DNA from: Combretum micranthum
Lineage: Eukaryota; Streptophyta; Magnoliopsida; Myrtales; Combretaceae
Direction: 5' to 3'
Length of the DNA stretch: 64,000 bases
NCBI GenBank assembly: GCA_024138025.1
Contig: JAMXBD010002817.1
Span: forward strand, 96,202-160,201
Position 1 is the first letter of the stretch. Every line of letters begins with the position of its first letter. The position numbers were made by a program, and so were the translations under genes. Below, piece after piece: positions 23,601 through 34,260 of this stretch. The notes beneath the pieces were generated by a model. That model was given only the letters and a program-made list of their open reading frames with translations. It searched no databases and was not told the DNA's origin.

Positions 23601-24165
23601 TTTAAATTTGTGTACTAAATTGTATTAAATGTAATAACTTGTTAAGAGACAAAATTTCTTGGAAAAGAAAATATAATTGAGTGTTTGTAAGGATGTAAGA
23701 CTAGGGTATGGGTGTGTGTGTAGTAGGTTGTACTTGTGAATAGTAATAAATAGTAGATAAGACATCTACTTTATCGGTAATAAGAAAAATACGGAAAAAA
23801 GGCTATAACTGTAATTTTTATAACCCGAAAAATTATAAAACATATATTTTTGGAATCTTTATAAAATTCTAGTTCTAACGAGTATTCTGGAATATTTTTT
23901 TGAGTTTCTAGTTCCGGGGCTCGCTTTTCGGTAATGGAGCTCGGGAAAGCCCGGAATATAAAATTTTTCAAAATCAAAACTTTGTACGGTTTGAAATATG
24001 CTATAAAACAATAATCCACATTAATTGATCTTATAGAGGTTCTTTTATATAGAAATTGAAAAAAAGCCGGAATTAGGGTTCCTAGGTTGCTTGTACTAAT
24101 CCTATTTAGGGTTTTGATTTTCGATTTACGGAGTTTACTTGATTACTAAGAAAACCGGGTTTACA
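20655..24165 (-). repeat. Solo long LTR C (3.5 kb, Tekay/Del-like)
   Basis: On the minus strand it starts TGTAAACCCGG at 24165 and ends with the family's CGTGACA terminus at 20655. The flanks are ACCAT (20650-20654) and ACCAC (24166-24170), a 5-bp duplication with one change. Its start region is very close to LTR D. Landmarks include the G4-N-C4 motif near 20877-20893, the CACTAAGC motif near 21100-21118 and a CGCCGGCC block near 23552. The frame at 23771-24019 only mirrors conserved LTR sequence also seen in D, and is not a gene. Confidence 0.85.
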
Positions 24166-24184
24166 ACCACACTCACAAAAGGAC

Positions 24185-24895
24185 TACTCTTTTACAATTT
24201 GCAACCAATGCTCACAAATGTACCTTCAATTTTCCCTCTTAAGAATTTGCAATGTAATAAGAAAGAGACAAAAATTTTCATTTACAAAGTTACAAATATG
24301 TTTAATAGCAATGAATAAGCTCAATGATATGTCCAAAACTTGTCAAACATTCTATATTTATAGCAATGAGGAGAACATGGTCATTGTAAAAAGATTGAAC
24401 AAGTGTGCCCTTGTATTTAATGTTCCCAATGATTAGTTTCCTGAAGCTACTTGTTAAACGCCTTCACTTAGCATCTGAATGGCATTTGGAGATCTTGGCA
24501 TCCATAATTGATAAACTTTAGTGTCCACTCTAGATAAATTTCAGCACTTAGACACCACCTAAAGACTTGGCAAAGACAAGGCGTCTAAACATTATGCCTC
24601 GGTGTCTAGACACTACTCTATTTTAAACATGATCAAAAGCTTTGATCATGATCTAAACCATCTAGCATTCGAACAACATCAAGAGAACATGATCATAACT
24701 TCTAACCATGGCTAACATCTAAGCACTATGCCCTGTATCGTGGCTAGTGTTCAGATGCTAGCTACATTTCACAACACACTCAATTCATTCAACAAGGCTT
24801 TTCAAAATATTAACTCATTAAGCACAAGATGTTAAATACTCAAATAAATTAGCTTTATTCTCATAAAAATCATCTTGACCCTATGCAATTCAACA
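24185..24895 (-). repeat. 3' LTR (truncated) of the SIRE-like derivative
   Basis: It aligns with 25562-26279, with shared blocks around TTTGCAACCAATGCTCAC, AACCATGGCTA and CAAATAAATTAG. Read on the minus strand it starts TGTTGAATTG at 24895. Both copies hold many CATCTAGATGC-like half-palindromes. Confidence 0.75.
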
Positions 24896-24910
24896 ATATT
24901 CCCCTTTTTA
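24896..24910 (-). other. Polypurine tract of the SIRE-like derivative
   Basis: The minus strand reads TAAAAAGGGGAATAT immediately before the LTR start TGTTGAATTG. This arrangement is characteristic of SIRE-type copia elements. Confidence 0.75.
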
Positions 24911-25226
24911 ATGAGGAAAAAACATATTACCCCTTAACTTAGTACTCATCCTCAATGGAGCATACGATTTTGAAGGAATTAGTGCGACTTAGTTCAAAAG
25001 GCAATGGTTTACTAAGCTAAGCATGCAAAGGAATACACAATATAACTCCAGATAAGGTTTAACTAAAGACGTGACCAAGCTCAACAAACTCAACTTCTTC
25101 ATCCCCTTTGGCATGATAAAAAAAAAAAGAAAAAGAAAGAAAAAACCGAATGAGAATCAAACTATCAAGGGATAGATGAGATCAAGTAGAAAAACCAATA
25201 GATTATTGGCTTAATCCGAGACATGT

Positions 25227-25238
25227 GCCTTGATACGT
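25227..25238 (-). other. Decayed PBS of the SIRE-like derivative
   Basis: The minus strand reads ACGTATCAAGGC. It matches TGGTATCAGAGC at 8 of 12 positions and lies directly after the C-rich LTR end. Confidence 0.45.
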
Positions 25239-26279
25239 AAATTCAAGAGGGGGGAATGAATTGACATAATCAACTAATTAAACCAAATTTAAAAAAATTA
25301 AATCCAAAATGACAATTTGAGCAATGATGGAAAGGAAAAAAAAATAAAGTGCTAAGAAAAAAAAAAAAACAAGTGGATTTAGAGAAGTTTTCTCCTGAAT
25401 CCCAGATATAACACAAAGTTCAAACCTCCTCCTACTCTCAATGAACTCAACTCACCTCTAACTGAGGACTTCACTCCATTTTATTAATCATACAAAGCTT
25501 TGCTTACTTGAAGCTACACACAAATCTTACAACATGCTATATATCACATAAACAAGAGCAATGATCTTTTATAATTTGCAATCAATGCTCACAATTATAC
25601 TACTCAATTTTCTCTCTTAGAATTTGCAAAGTTATGACCAAGAGACAATAATTTTGATTTACAAATTTCCCAGTATGTTTGATAGCAATAAATAAGCTTA
25701 ATTAATTGTCTAAATATTCTAAACATTTGATATTTATAGCTAATGGGGAGAAAATGGTCGTTGCACAAATATTAGATAAGTTTGTCATTTCATTTAATGC
25801 TCCAAACGGCTAGTTTCTTGGAATTAGAGTCCGAACACCTTTGCCTAGCATCCAAATGGCTTATGGAGATCTTCAGATCCATACTTGACAAACTTTAGCA
25901 ACCGGACATCAATTGAAAAGGAAAGACTTAGCAAAGGTAAGAAGTCTAGATGTTTTGCCCTAGTATCTAGATGCTACTCTATTTTCATTATGATCAGAAG
26001 CCTCTAATCAAGTTGAAAACCAATCTGGTATCTAGATGCTATGCTTTGGCATTTGGATGTTATTTAGAGAATATAATCAAGACATCTAACCATGGCTAGC
26101 ATCTGAACACTATATCTTGTATCATGGCTAGCATCTAGATGCTAGCTACATTTTAGTACACACTCAACTATTTCAACAAGTATTTCTAAAATATTAAATC
26201 TATAAGAAAAAAATGCTAAATATTCAAATAAATTAGTTTTGTTCTTGTAAAAGACATCTCAAATCTATTCGGTTCAACA
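25239..26279 (-). repeat. 5' LTR of the SIRE-like derivative
   Basis: On the minus strand it starts TGTTGAACC at 26279. The part 25562-26279 is matched by the other LTR. The part 25239-25561 is assigned by position, ending in a TTCCCCCCTCTTGAA stretch before the PBS-like site. A perfect 20-bp palindrome lies at 26127-26146. Confidence 0.6.
26127..26146. repeat. Perfect 20-bp palindrome in the SIRE-like LTR
   Basis: GCTAGCATCTAGATGCTAGC equals its own reverse complement. Related half-sites occur through both LTR copies. Confidence 0.9.
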
Positions 26280-29200
26280 ATTTCTATTGATCATCTTTCA
26301 AGCAACTCACCTTTTTTTATACCTTTCCTTTAGTTTCTTCAAATCTTTACGCACTCTTATACACTTCTACGAAGATTTTCATTGCCTCTTCTTTCCACCT
26401 AAATCAATTGTAACTCTAGAATTCCTATAAAAAAAAGAAAAAAATCGTACAAAATCTGTAAAATCGTAAATGTGCAGAATCATATACTTAAATTCATAAT
26501 TCGATTTAAAGTCTACAGTTAATCAATTTTGTACCAACTTTAATTAAAAAAAATAAAAAATCATAAACTCATAAAAATGTATATTTGACTCGCAATTCTA
26601 ATAAGCATGAATATATGCATCTTCTACTTATTCCTATATCAATCATTTTTATGCAGTCATTTTGGCAACATGCGGGTGATGAATTTTTTATTAATAGCCA
26701 CAAATGATATTTAAAAATAAATAAATAAATAATTGACTAGATTTATCTAGCTCGAGTAAAATAAATTCTTATCTTGCTATTAATTTGTCTTGTAATTATT
26801 TTGTCATTTATAACGCAACTTCAAACGTGATCATAGGTACGAAATAGCTGATTGTAAACATAACACCGCCTTACCCAAAGTTGGTATTGTTGCGTTAGTT
26901 TCCATTTCTATATTTGATCAGGAAGTGTGAGAAGATCAAGGCCTCCCAATAACAAATTTTTTTAAGGACGCTAAGACATAACAAGACCAAAATGTTGATT
27001 TAAAATGAAATCATGATATTAACCTACTTCATAATGAGGTCATGTTATATCTAAATTTTGGCAAAATGACTTTTCTTATAATTACTTTAGACCATCAATG
27101 TGCCAATTTTAAAAACACCTTTGCTTGCCTCCACTTCTATTTAAACTTTTACATACGAATTACCTTAAATTTGCTTATCGATAATGAAATGGACATCATT
27201 GCACGATTATGGTGTGGAGTATATTGTGAGATTTGAATAGTAGGAGGAATAAAAAAAATAATAATAATAAAATAATTAAATGAAAAGGAAAGAAGAAAAT
27301 TTGTCAGCTGTTGATGCTAATTTGCAGCATCCGACGAAGCACGATCACCCCCGGATTATAGTATATAAACAGTTGACAACCTAAATCTAAATGCACCGGT
27401 TGCATGTGCGGGAGCACGTTGTCCACATGTTCCTCCTAACAATGGCTCTTTTATGGACTTTATTGTATGGCTCATGACTCACGACTCACGACTCACTTTA
27501 GAAATGTCCTTAATTTGAACTAAATCGCTAGGCTCCACCAGTATAGTACGATTTTCCTTGAATTTGACCCGTGTACAGTGGTTCTGGCGAACTTAAAAAA
27601 TAAAATAAGGGCGTATAAGCGACAACGACACAACACACAATCCCTCCGGTGAAGATACATACAAGAGCAATAGTTTTTTTCAATGAATATTAAATGTGAG
27701 TTTAATTATTAAACTATTATTTCTATTCTTGATTCTAACTGAGATTAAAGGCTTTTAAATATTTTCTGTAATTTACTATATATCTCCAATTATAACTGTG
27801 GCATTAAATTTTGAATATTAGAAAGAGGGACAGGGAAGGAGGGTGGGTGGGTTGTGGGGGTGGGTGGTAACACTTCAATTATTTGGATCTTCTCCATCTA
27901 TTTTCTCTCTAATTCTATTAATTTTCAAACAAATAATTGCGATTCCATAAATTCTTAAACTTCTTTATCCCATCAATCTAATGTCAATTTCATCACTATA
28001 ATCTCAAACATTTATTATGTTCGTCTTAGAAAAGATAATTTGATTGAAATTGACAAAATTGAAATGAAGGAAATTCATTTCCAATTTTTTCATACATTTA
28101 CAAGGATGATGGTAGGTCAAGTTCTTATTCACTTAATTTTTGGTAATTTAATATTTCATCTTTAAATTTTGATAAATTAATACATATACTTTTAAAGTAT
28201 ATGCAATTCAATATCTCTTTGATAAATTATATTTTACAGATGTTTATTTTGATGTTAGAATAATAACAGATCAAATATCGATAATTTCAATTATTGATAA
28301 TCTAGTACCACTTTTTTTTTATATTTTGGCATTTTTAACAAATGTGGGCTATTATGTATCATCATAATAATTTTTCTTCAAATATTATTTAGTGGAGACA
28401 CTAGATCCCATGTATTTTGAAAGCACAAAGATTAATTAGCCAAAATGTAAAAATAAGACACGAAATTGTAAAAGATTAAAAGTAAGGACACTTGTCCTGC
28501 TATCTTTCGTGCATTCATGTATTCTCTTTCTCTCTCTCTAAATTGAGAAGGGTTTGGAATAGGTTCGCTATAAAAGTCCAAATCTCCCCTGTTACCCAAT
28601 AGAGTTTCAAATCAAAACATCCAAGGTTATAATATTAAATTAAAAACACATCCCAAAACTCATAGGAATTAATTGGTAGGGTAGTTTTTAGGTCGACTAC
28701 CCTGTAATAAATTCAACCAATTGCATCTAAAACAGGGAGTGACAATGGTGAGGCTAATTGAGAGACAATAAATAGTAAAGAAAAGTGAGATCATGAAGAA
28801 AATTATGAGAGAGAGACGGAGACAAATATTGGCAAGAGCTTTTAAGCTAAAAAATAGATGCTATATAATATTATTTTTGATTGTGTATTAGGTATCAATA
28901 TTATATTATTTTGTTATATATTATCTATTATCTATTACTATTATTAAGCAAATCCTTTTCATTAGTGTAAAAAAATCAAACCTAAAGTACAACAATTAAT
29001 TACTTTATCTTATCCTCTTTTTTTATATATTTATCCTATATTAACTATCTCATCCTAAAACCAAGTAACATCTTTTAAGAAAAAAATAAAATAAAATAAA
29101 ACTACTGCCTTCAGACTACTTATAATTCATTTTCTTAAACAAAAAATACTTATTCTTTTCTTGTCTTAAAAATTCACACTATAATTTAAATCGAAATAGT

Positions 29201-29512
29201 GAGAAAACATAACATATATTTGTTTTTTTTTTACTCATCACATATTATATATTAAATAATTTATATTAAATTCAAAATCTACATAGACTTTTTTATCCTA
29301 TAAGATTTTTCTATGGACTTTTTTACTTGATTTTTTGAGATTAACCTTTTATAACTTAATATATTAAATTTGCGTACACAGAATGGGTGCTACATCCACT
29401 AATTTATTATTAGGCATGAGTTTCTTGTTGGATTCTATTTATGTCTTGAAATCTGACTCGAGATCTCTAGAGTGTTGAAATTAGATCCAAAACCTGAAAA
29501 CACTTGAAGAGA
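26280..29512. other. Unassigned AT-rich stretch
   Basis: I see no convincing gene, RNA gene or transposon protein. Minor items are a short direct repeat of ACTCACG-type units near 27475-27497, G-rich sequence near 27840-27870, and (GA)/(CT) tracts near 28526-28540. The frame at 27042-27236 has no recognisable features. Old, unrecognisable transposon DNA is likely but not shown. Confidence 0.5.
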
Positions 29513-29565
29513 TTTTTTAATAGGATAATTACAAAATGTTTTTTTAATAGGATAATTACAAAATG
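29513..29565. repeat. Tandem duplication of a 26-bp unit
   Basis: TTTTTTAATAGGATAATTAC plus ACAAAATG-type ending occurs twice in a row with a period of 27 bp and no visible mismatch. This suggests a recent replication slippage. Confidence 0.85.
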
Positions 29566-29689
29566 TTTTACCATATAATGGCTTACCATTACAATGCTTA
29601 TCTATCAATATAAGTATACATACAACGCCCATACACGTTGATGGAGATATATATTTACTGGCACATCCACCTATTAGTCAAATTAAATT

Positions 29690-30200
29690 TATTTCCACGT
29701 GATTGCGACATTCACCGGCTTACTTCTTTTCATTTTTTATCCTTGCCCCATATCCTTACCTCGTCAAATTCTATATAAGAGAAGCATTAGGCTCCACCAT
29801 AGTTGCATCCGAGCTATGGTTGAAAATTTGCGTCCTCAGTGTGAAATACGCTGGTACGCATGTACTTGACCTTGTTGGGTTCTTTTCTCCTTAGGGTTTG
29901 CTCTTTTAGTTGCCATAAACATAGAATCACAAAGGAGCTAGAGCTTCTACGGTCTTGTTACTTAGTAGTTAGTCATGCTGATTATTCAATATTATATATT
30001 CTTGTTATCAGATCGGAGACCATGTTTTCTTATGTTTTTTGAAGTCGACTGGGCGAGGAAATTCTATGCGATGCTTGTCAAGGGAGCAGTCTTTTTGCTG
30101 ATCAGCCCTTTGCTTCGTTGTCTGTTCGACCTGATGATCTCCAAACGGTTGGTTCATCTATCAATTTAAACGTCATAACTCATCTTCATGGGGACAAATT
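29690..30200 (+). other. Promoter-like sequence and possible structured transcript
   Basis: A G-box core CACGTG lies at 29696-29701 and a TATA-like TATATAAG at 29772-29779, a promoter-like spacing. Base composition from about 29700 to 30170 is less AT-rich than the surroundings. Between 30016 and 30142 are three nested complementary pairs: GGAGACCAT with ATGATCTCC, GTCGA with TCGAC, and AAGGG with CCCTT. Short frames overlap (29703-29894, 29975-30169) but resemble no protein I know. This could be a relic of a host gene, a non-coding RNA gene, or chance. Confidence 0.25.
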
Positions 30201-31029
30201 TTTCATACTAGATCAGTTTTACTTGGTTTGACTATTAATTTAATGGTTGTGATAAAATAACATTTGCATGCCTAGAATACGAACCTTTTTGTCTTTCTCT
30301 TATTTGATTATATCTCATAGATGGATTCTTTATTTAGACCTTGTGCTCATTAAATCTCGCCTTTGTTGTTCTTTGGCATGCTGCAGCCAGACAGACCAAC
30401 GCCTATATCCTCTCCTTTTTTTTTTTTTTTTTCATCAATCATCATAGCAAGATGAATGAATCAAACCTGACTCCTCTCACCTAATTGGGGGAGATGTTCC
30501 TATGTTATAAGCCATTGTTGTAATTGCTTTTTTTTTTTTTTTTTTTTTTGTCCTTCTTGCTTACTTTGCTTAGTCTTGAACAACCAATCAATATTAATAT
30601 ATTACATATATAAGATTATTAGTTGAAGATTTGGAAAATTCAAATAGAAATTTATCTTTCATGGTGCAGGATTAGATTAAATAACAAGTATTAATAACAA
30701 GTTTCAATATTTTAAAAGGCATAGATGGAGATTTTTGTTACAATTACAAATTAAAAAAGAAGCTACAATTGAGTCAAAGTTCGATACTGGTGTTAGATGC
30801 TTTGCAGAAGGTAAGTACAATAGGTTTCAATACATAAACAAGAGATAAATAAATTGGTTTCTTTGATTTGAACAAAATGGATTGCTCGTTTTCTACTGCA
30901 ATAATGATTTTATTCCTCCTAATACATCCAACACTTGATTCCATGTTTCCAAGCACATTCAGTTTACCTTTTATTACATATATCCTGCTGGAGTTACCTT
31001 TCATTAATAAGTAAAATCATGGGTTAATG
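30201..31029. other. Unassigned stretch with poly(T) tracts
   Basis: Two long T runs are present, at about 30417-30432 and 30530-30549. No gene or element protein is seen. The frame at 30774-31004 on the minus strand has no recognisable features. Confidence 0.4.
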
Positions 31030-31365
31030 GTGAAAATGATAGCTAAACTTTTTCAAAAATAACAATTAAGTACCTAAAGTTTGATTTTGAACAATTTGAT
31101 ACATGAAGAAAGTTTTCGTTGGTTTTTTTCATATTTAAAGTTTAGTTTTGACAATTTAGGTACTTGAATAAAGTTTTATTGACTTTTTTAATACTTGAAA
31201 CAAGTATTAAAAGTTTATTCAGGTATCAAAATTATCAAAACCACACTTCAAGTATGAAAAAAGTAAAAAAAAACTTTTTCGAGATATCAAATTATTTAAA
31301 ACCAAACTTCAGATACCTAATTATTCTTTTTACGTGAGTTTAGATACCTTTTTTTTATTACTCCT
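31030..31365. mobile_element. Fold-back MITE-like inverted repeat 1
   Basis: The left half (31030-31200) and right half (31203-31365) are imperfect reverse complements. The centre is a short palindrome ACTTGAAACAAGT at about 31193-31205. Outer ends pair as ATAGCTAAACT with the complement of AGTTTAGATAC. It would fold into one long hairpin. There is no coding capacity. This matches a fold-back MITE; the superfamily is not assigned and no clear target duplication was seen. Confidence 0.65.
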
Positions 31366-31932
31366 AAAATGATTGCACGCCCAAGACCTAATCATTCAAT
31401 ATTATTCATTCATGAGATAGAAATATTATTAATCAAATTAAATTTGGATGATACACAACCTTTCAAGTAAATGAACAATAACTTTAACATCATGTCTAGT
31501 TTATTAAAATAGAATAAGACTAAAAAAAATGACAATTCTTTTATTTTTATGATTAGGGATATTTTTGGAAAAAGAAAACAAATGTTTTTCCTTTTATAAG
31601 GAAAAGCAATTCATTTGGTGAAAGAAAACAATATGGATTTTTTATCTATTCTATATTATATGGATAAGTATTCCTTATAGTAGAAATTATCACAAATCAA
31701 ATAAGAAGAAAGCTATTCCATAATAAAAAGGTTAGAATATCAATTTAATTCTTGTCAACCAAATACAACATAAGCCTATATTTGAATGAGCAATGGAATG
31801 AAAAGTACATATTTGAATATTATTAATAATCTAAAAATAGAAATGCCTAAAAGGATTGTGAATATAAGTGGTTTAGGATGTGTCAATGTTTTAAAATCAT
31901 GTAGGTTTTTTTTTTTTTTCTTTCTTTTGATT
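31366..31932. other. Unassigned AT-rich stretch
   Basis: I see nothing beyond short homopolymers. It separates two fold-back elements. Confidence 0.4.
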
Positions 31933-32141
31933 AATGTCACGAATAGTACTTGAACTTTGAAATTATTTAACTTAGTACGTAAATTTAAAATTGATCAATT
32001 TAGTACCTAAAAAAACTTTTTTTATACATCAATAATACCTAAATTGACTAATTTTAAAGTTTAGACACTAAATTAATCATTTTTAAAGTACGGATACCTA
32101 ATTGCATATTTTATTAAATTTTAGATTTCATTCGTGATATT
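31933..32141. mobile_element. Fold-back MITE-like inverted repeat 2
   Basis: The ends AATGTCACGAAT (31933-31944) and ATTCGTGATATT (32130-32141) are near-complementary. The arms continue to pair inward (AACTTTGAAATTATTTAACTTAGT against the right half). It resembles the 31-kb fold-back in its repeated 'TAGTACCTAAA' blocks, so the two may be related. Confidence 0.6.
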
Positions 32142-33203
32142 ATTATTCTTTTTTCATTTTTACAAACTACTCATTACTGTATATTAAAAACTAATAGGTA
32201 TTTATCTATTGTGTGTATATAAACGTAATTTATAATGCCGAATAAATATTTTCACATAATTTTTAGCATTTAACTTCATTGTTTTCAACTAATTTTTGCT
32301 AGAATTTCTTAATCACTGTGGTATATTTGAAAATAAATATCATAGAAAAAAAAAAAGGATTGAAAAAGAAGGCATCACGCGAGCAACAGGACCGGCCTAA
32401 TTAAGGTAACAACCTTTTACGAGTAGCTACCACCTCTATAGCCACTTGCTAACATCATAAATATGTGGACATATATCGGCAATCACAGGACTCAAGTTGG
32501 TCCTGCAAAGAGACGATAAGGAAGGACAATGACACCGTCGTTCATGTGCTTCTTTCGGGGGTAGGTAGCGCTTAGGTAAAACAGTACCGCAAACATTTCT
32601 TGTAATTTTTTGAAGCACTCATAATGCAAGGAGAAGAAAGTGATCTATCATAGTTTTATGTCGTTTTTTATAATAAATAAATAAATTTTATATTAATTAT
32701 TTCTTTTAAGAATCCATATTACTGTTACTGCACTACTGATTGCACAACCGCTCCAATATATTTATCATATTGGATAGTTTTAAAAATAAATAAATAAATA
32801 AATTTACAAAAAAAAAAGTATGTGATAGCTTGAGAAATGGATCTCTTCATTTATTTTTTTAAATTTCTATTTATTTAACATATGAACATGCTATCATGTG
32901 TAGTTAATGATTAAAATTAGAAGAAATAAGATAATATTATAATTATATTATAAAAAATGAATGATTTAAAAATTGAAACAATTAAGAAAAAAATAAATTA
33001 AGTGAATGGAAGAGCCAGGTCGAACTGGCAGCGAATTTGAGGCATGGGCAAAGGGACTGTTCGTTTGACAAGGGTTTTCATGGAATTTCACACCTTACTC
33101 TACCCTTCCACTATTCGACGGACCATTCCAAAAGCGAACAAGCACGAATCAAGAAGCTGTGTAAATCTGACCGGGTACGCGTTCATAGTAACATTGGCTT
33201 TTC

Positions 33204-33239
<36 letters not shown>

Positions 33240-33719
33240 TTTTTTTTTTTAAATACTGATTAGGGGTATGATTGGATAGCTTTTTCTCACAGATATAAAT
33301 ACTTTTTAAAAAGTTTTTTTAATAAATTATTTATCAAAAATGAATATAGATAAAAATAATTGATAATTCTCATGAAAAATTAAATAAATCAAATATAGAT
33401 AAAAAATAGATGTAAATCAGACATATTTACACATATCGTTTTAATACAGATAAGGACACGAATGAGAATCAGACAATGCAAAAAACCCTAGATTTGAAAA
33501 GAAAAAAAATCTAGTAAGAAAAAGTGAACCCAATACTCTGCAGAATTTTGATATTGTACTAGATAAAATGAAGATTTTTATTTCTTTTTTTTTTTTTTGG
33601 TATTTGGTGATAAAATAAACATTTGAAACAAGATAAAAACAAAATTTCATAACCAATATTTAAATTAATACTATCACCATCAATCACTGCAACCTCTTTA
33701 TGTTAAGGGAAAACTCAAC
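32142..33719. other. Unassigned stretch with a long poly(T) tract
   Basis: A T-dominated run spans about 33206-33251. Sequence at 32380-32600 and 33010-33190 is locally more GC-rich, but no frame matches a known protein. The Phe-rich frames reading through the T run (33037-33259) are artefacts. A (TTTA/AAAT)n tract lies near 32780-32800. Confidence 0.4.
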
Positions 33720-34150
33720 AACATCGTTTCCAAATATACATAAAAGCTTATCTTCCATACTTTCTCACCTTCGACACAAGCTAATAGATAAGTATCACAC
33801 TCTTTGTTTGCCTCTTTCTAACCCTAATTTCTAGGGTTTCTCATTAACTCACTATTGTTTCTTTATGAACTGCAGATCTATTTTGAAGGATAACATTGGT
33901 TAGTTCGAAACACCACTCTTCTAAGCTCAATTACACAAATGGATTATATAGCGACGTAATTTGGTATCCCTTTCTTTGTTACTTGATCACTATTAGATCG
34001 ACATGTACAAATATTATAATTACAATTTCTATTAGAACTGTCAACTATCTCAAACATTACAACTATAAATCTATTATTGTAACTGTTTATTAGTTATTAT
34101 GTTGAAACTAGGTTGTTTCCCTGTTTCTTTTATATGTCTAAGTTGTAACA
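33720..34150 (-). repeat. Probable LTR fragment of a Ty3/gypsy element
   Basis: On the minus strand sequence starting TGTTACAACTTAG at 34150 follows directly after a purine tract (complement of 34151-34166, reading AAGGAGGAAAGAAAT). That in turn follows a pol C-terminal peptide. This is the expected 3' LTR position. A TATATAA-type box lies near 33946. The other LTR boundary is not located, so the left coordinate is approximate. Confidence 0.4.
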
Positions 34151-34260
34151 ATTTCTTTCCTCCTTGAAATCAACCTTGCCCTCAAGGTTGAAAAACGTTG
34201 TCGCATGTTGTTGCTGGTAGATCTGGTGGTCTAATGTTCCATATGCCATCTAAACTTGTG
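34151..34260 (-). pseudogene. Pol C-terminal tip of a Ty3/gypsy element
   Basis: The minus strand can be read as FFNLEGKVDFKEE, which resembles the NLEDKV-type tail found just before the polypurine tract in some plant chromovirus Pol proteins. Only this short tail is recognisable and nothing upstream was identified as integrase. The call rests on the tail peptide plus the adjacent PPT and LTR-like start. Confidence 0.38.

Larger units (their letters stand above)
24185..26279 (-). mobile_element. SIRE-like copia deletion derivative
   Basis: Two direct repeats (24185-24895 and 25562-26279) read on the minus strand as LTRs starting TGTTGAA. The one at lower coordinates is preceded by the tract AAAAAGGGGAATAT, the typical SIRE/Maximus-type junction with its 3' LTR. 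The other continues to about 25239, ending with a C-rich TTCCCCCCTCTTGAA stretch and a decayed PBS. Only about 340 bp lie between PBS and PPT, so all of gag-pol is missing. The 3' LTR lacks its last roughly 330 bp, apparently lost near the insertion of long LTR C. No 5-bp target duplication was found. Confidence 0.7.

Noticed and set aside
23771..24019. Similar small proteins could be read at 23771-24019 (minus) and 58584-58784 (plus), suggesting a conserved gene.
   Set aside because: Both lie in the same U3 position of long LTRs C and D. The similarity is that of the LTR DNA, and the start and end of the frames differ.
30010..30145. Considered a known small RNA such as U3, 7SL, RNase P/MRP or a conserved miRNA.
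   Set aside because: None of the conserved boxes or mature miRNA sequences I know is present. Only generic nested stems remain, reported as a low-interest finding.
32380..32640. Locally GC-richer block with a 60-codon frame, considered as an exon.
   Set aside because: No known motif, no splice-site context and no supporting neighbours were found.
33037..33259. Two overlapping frames ending in long Phe runs.
   Set aside because: They read through a poly(T) tract in different frames and have no other support.
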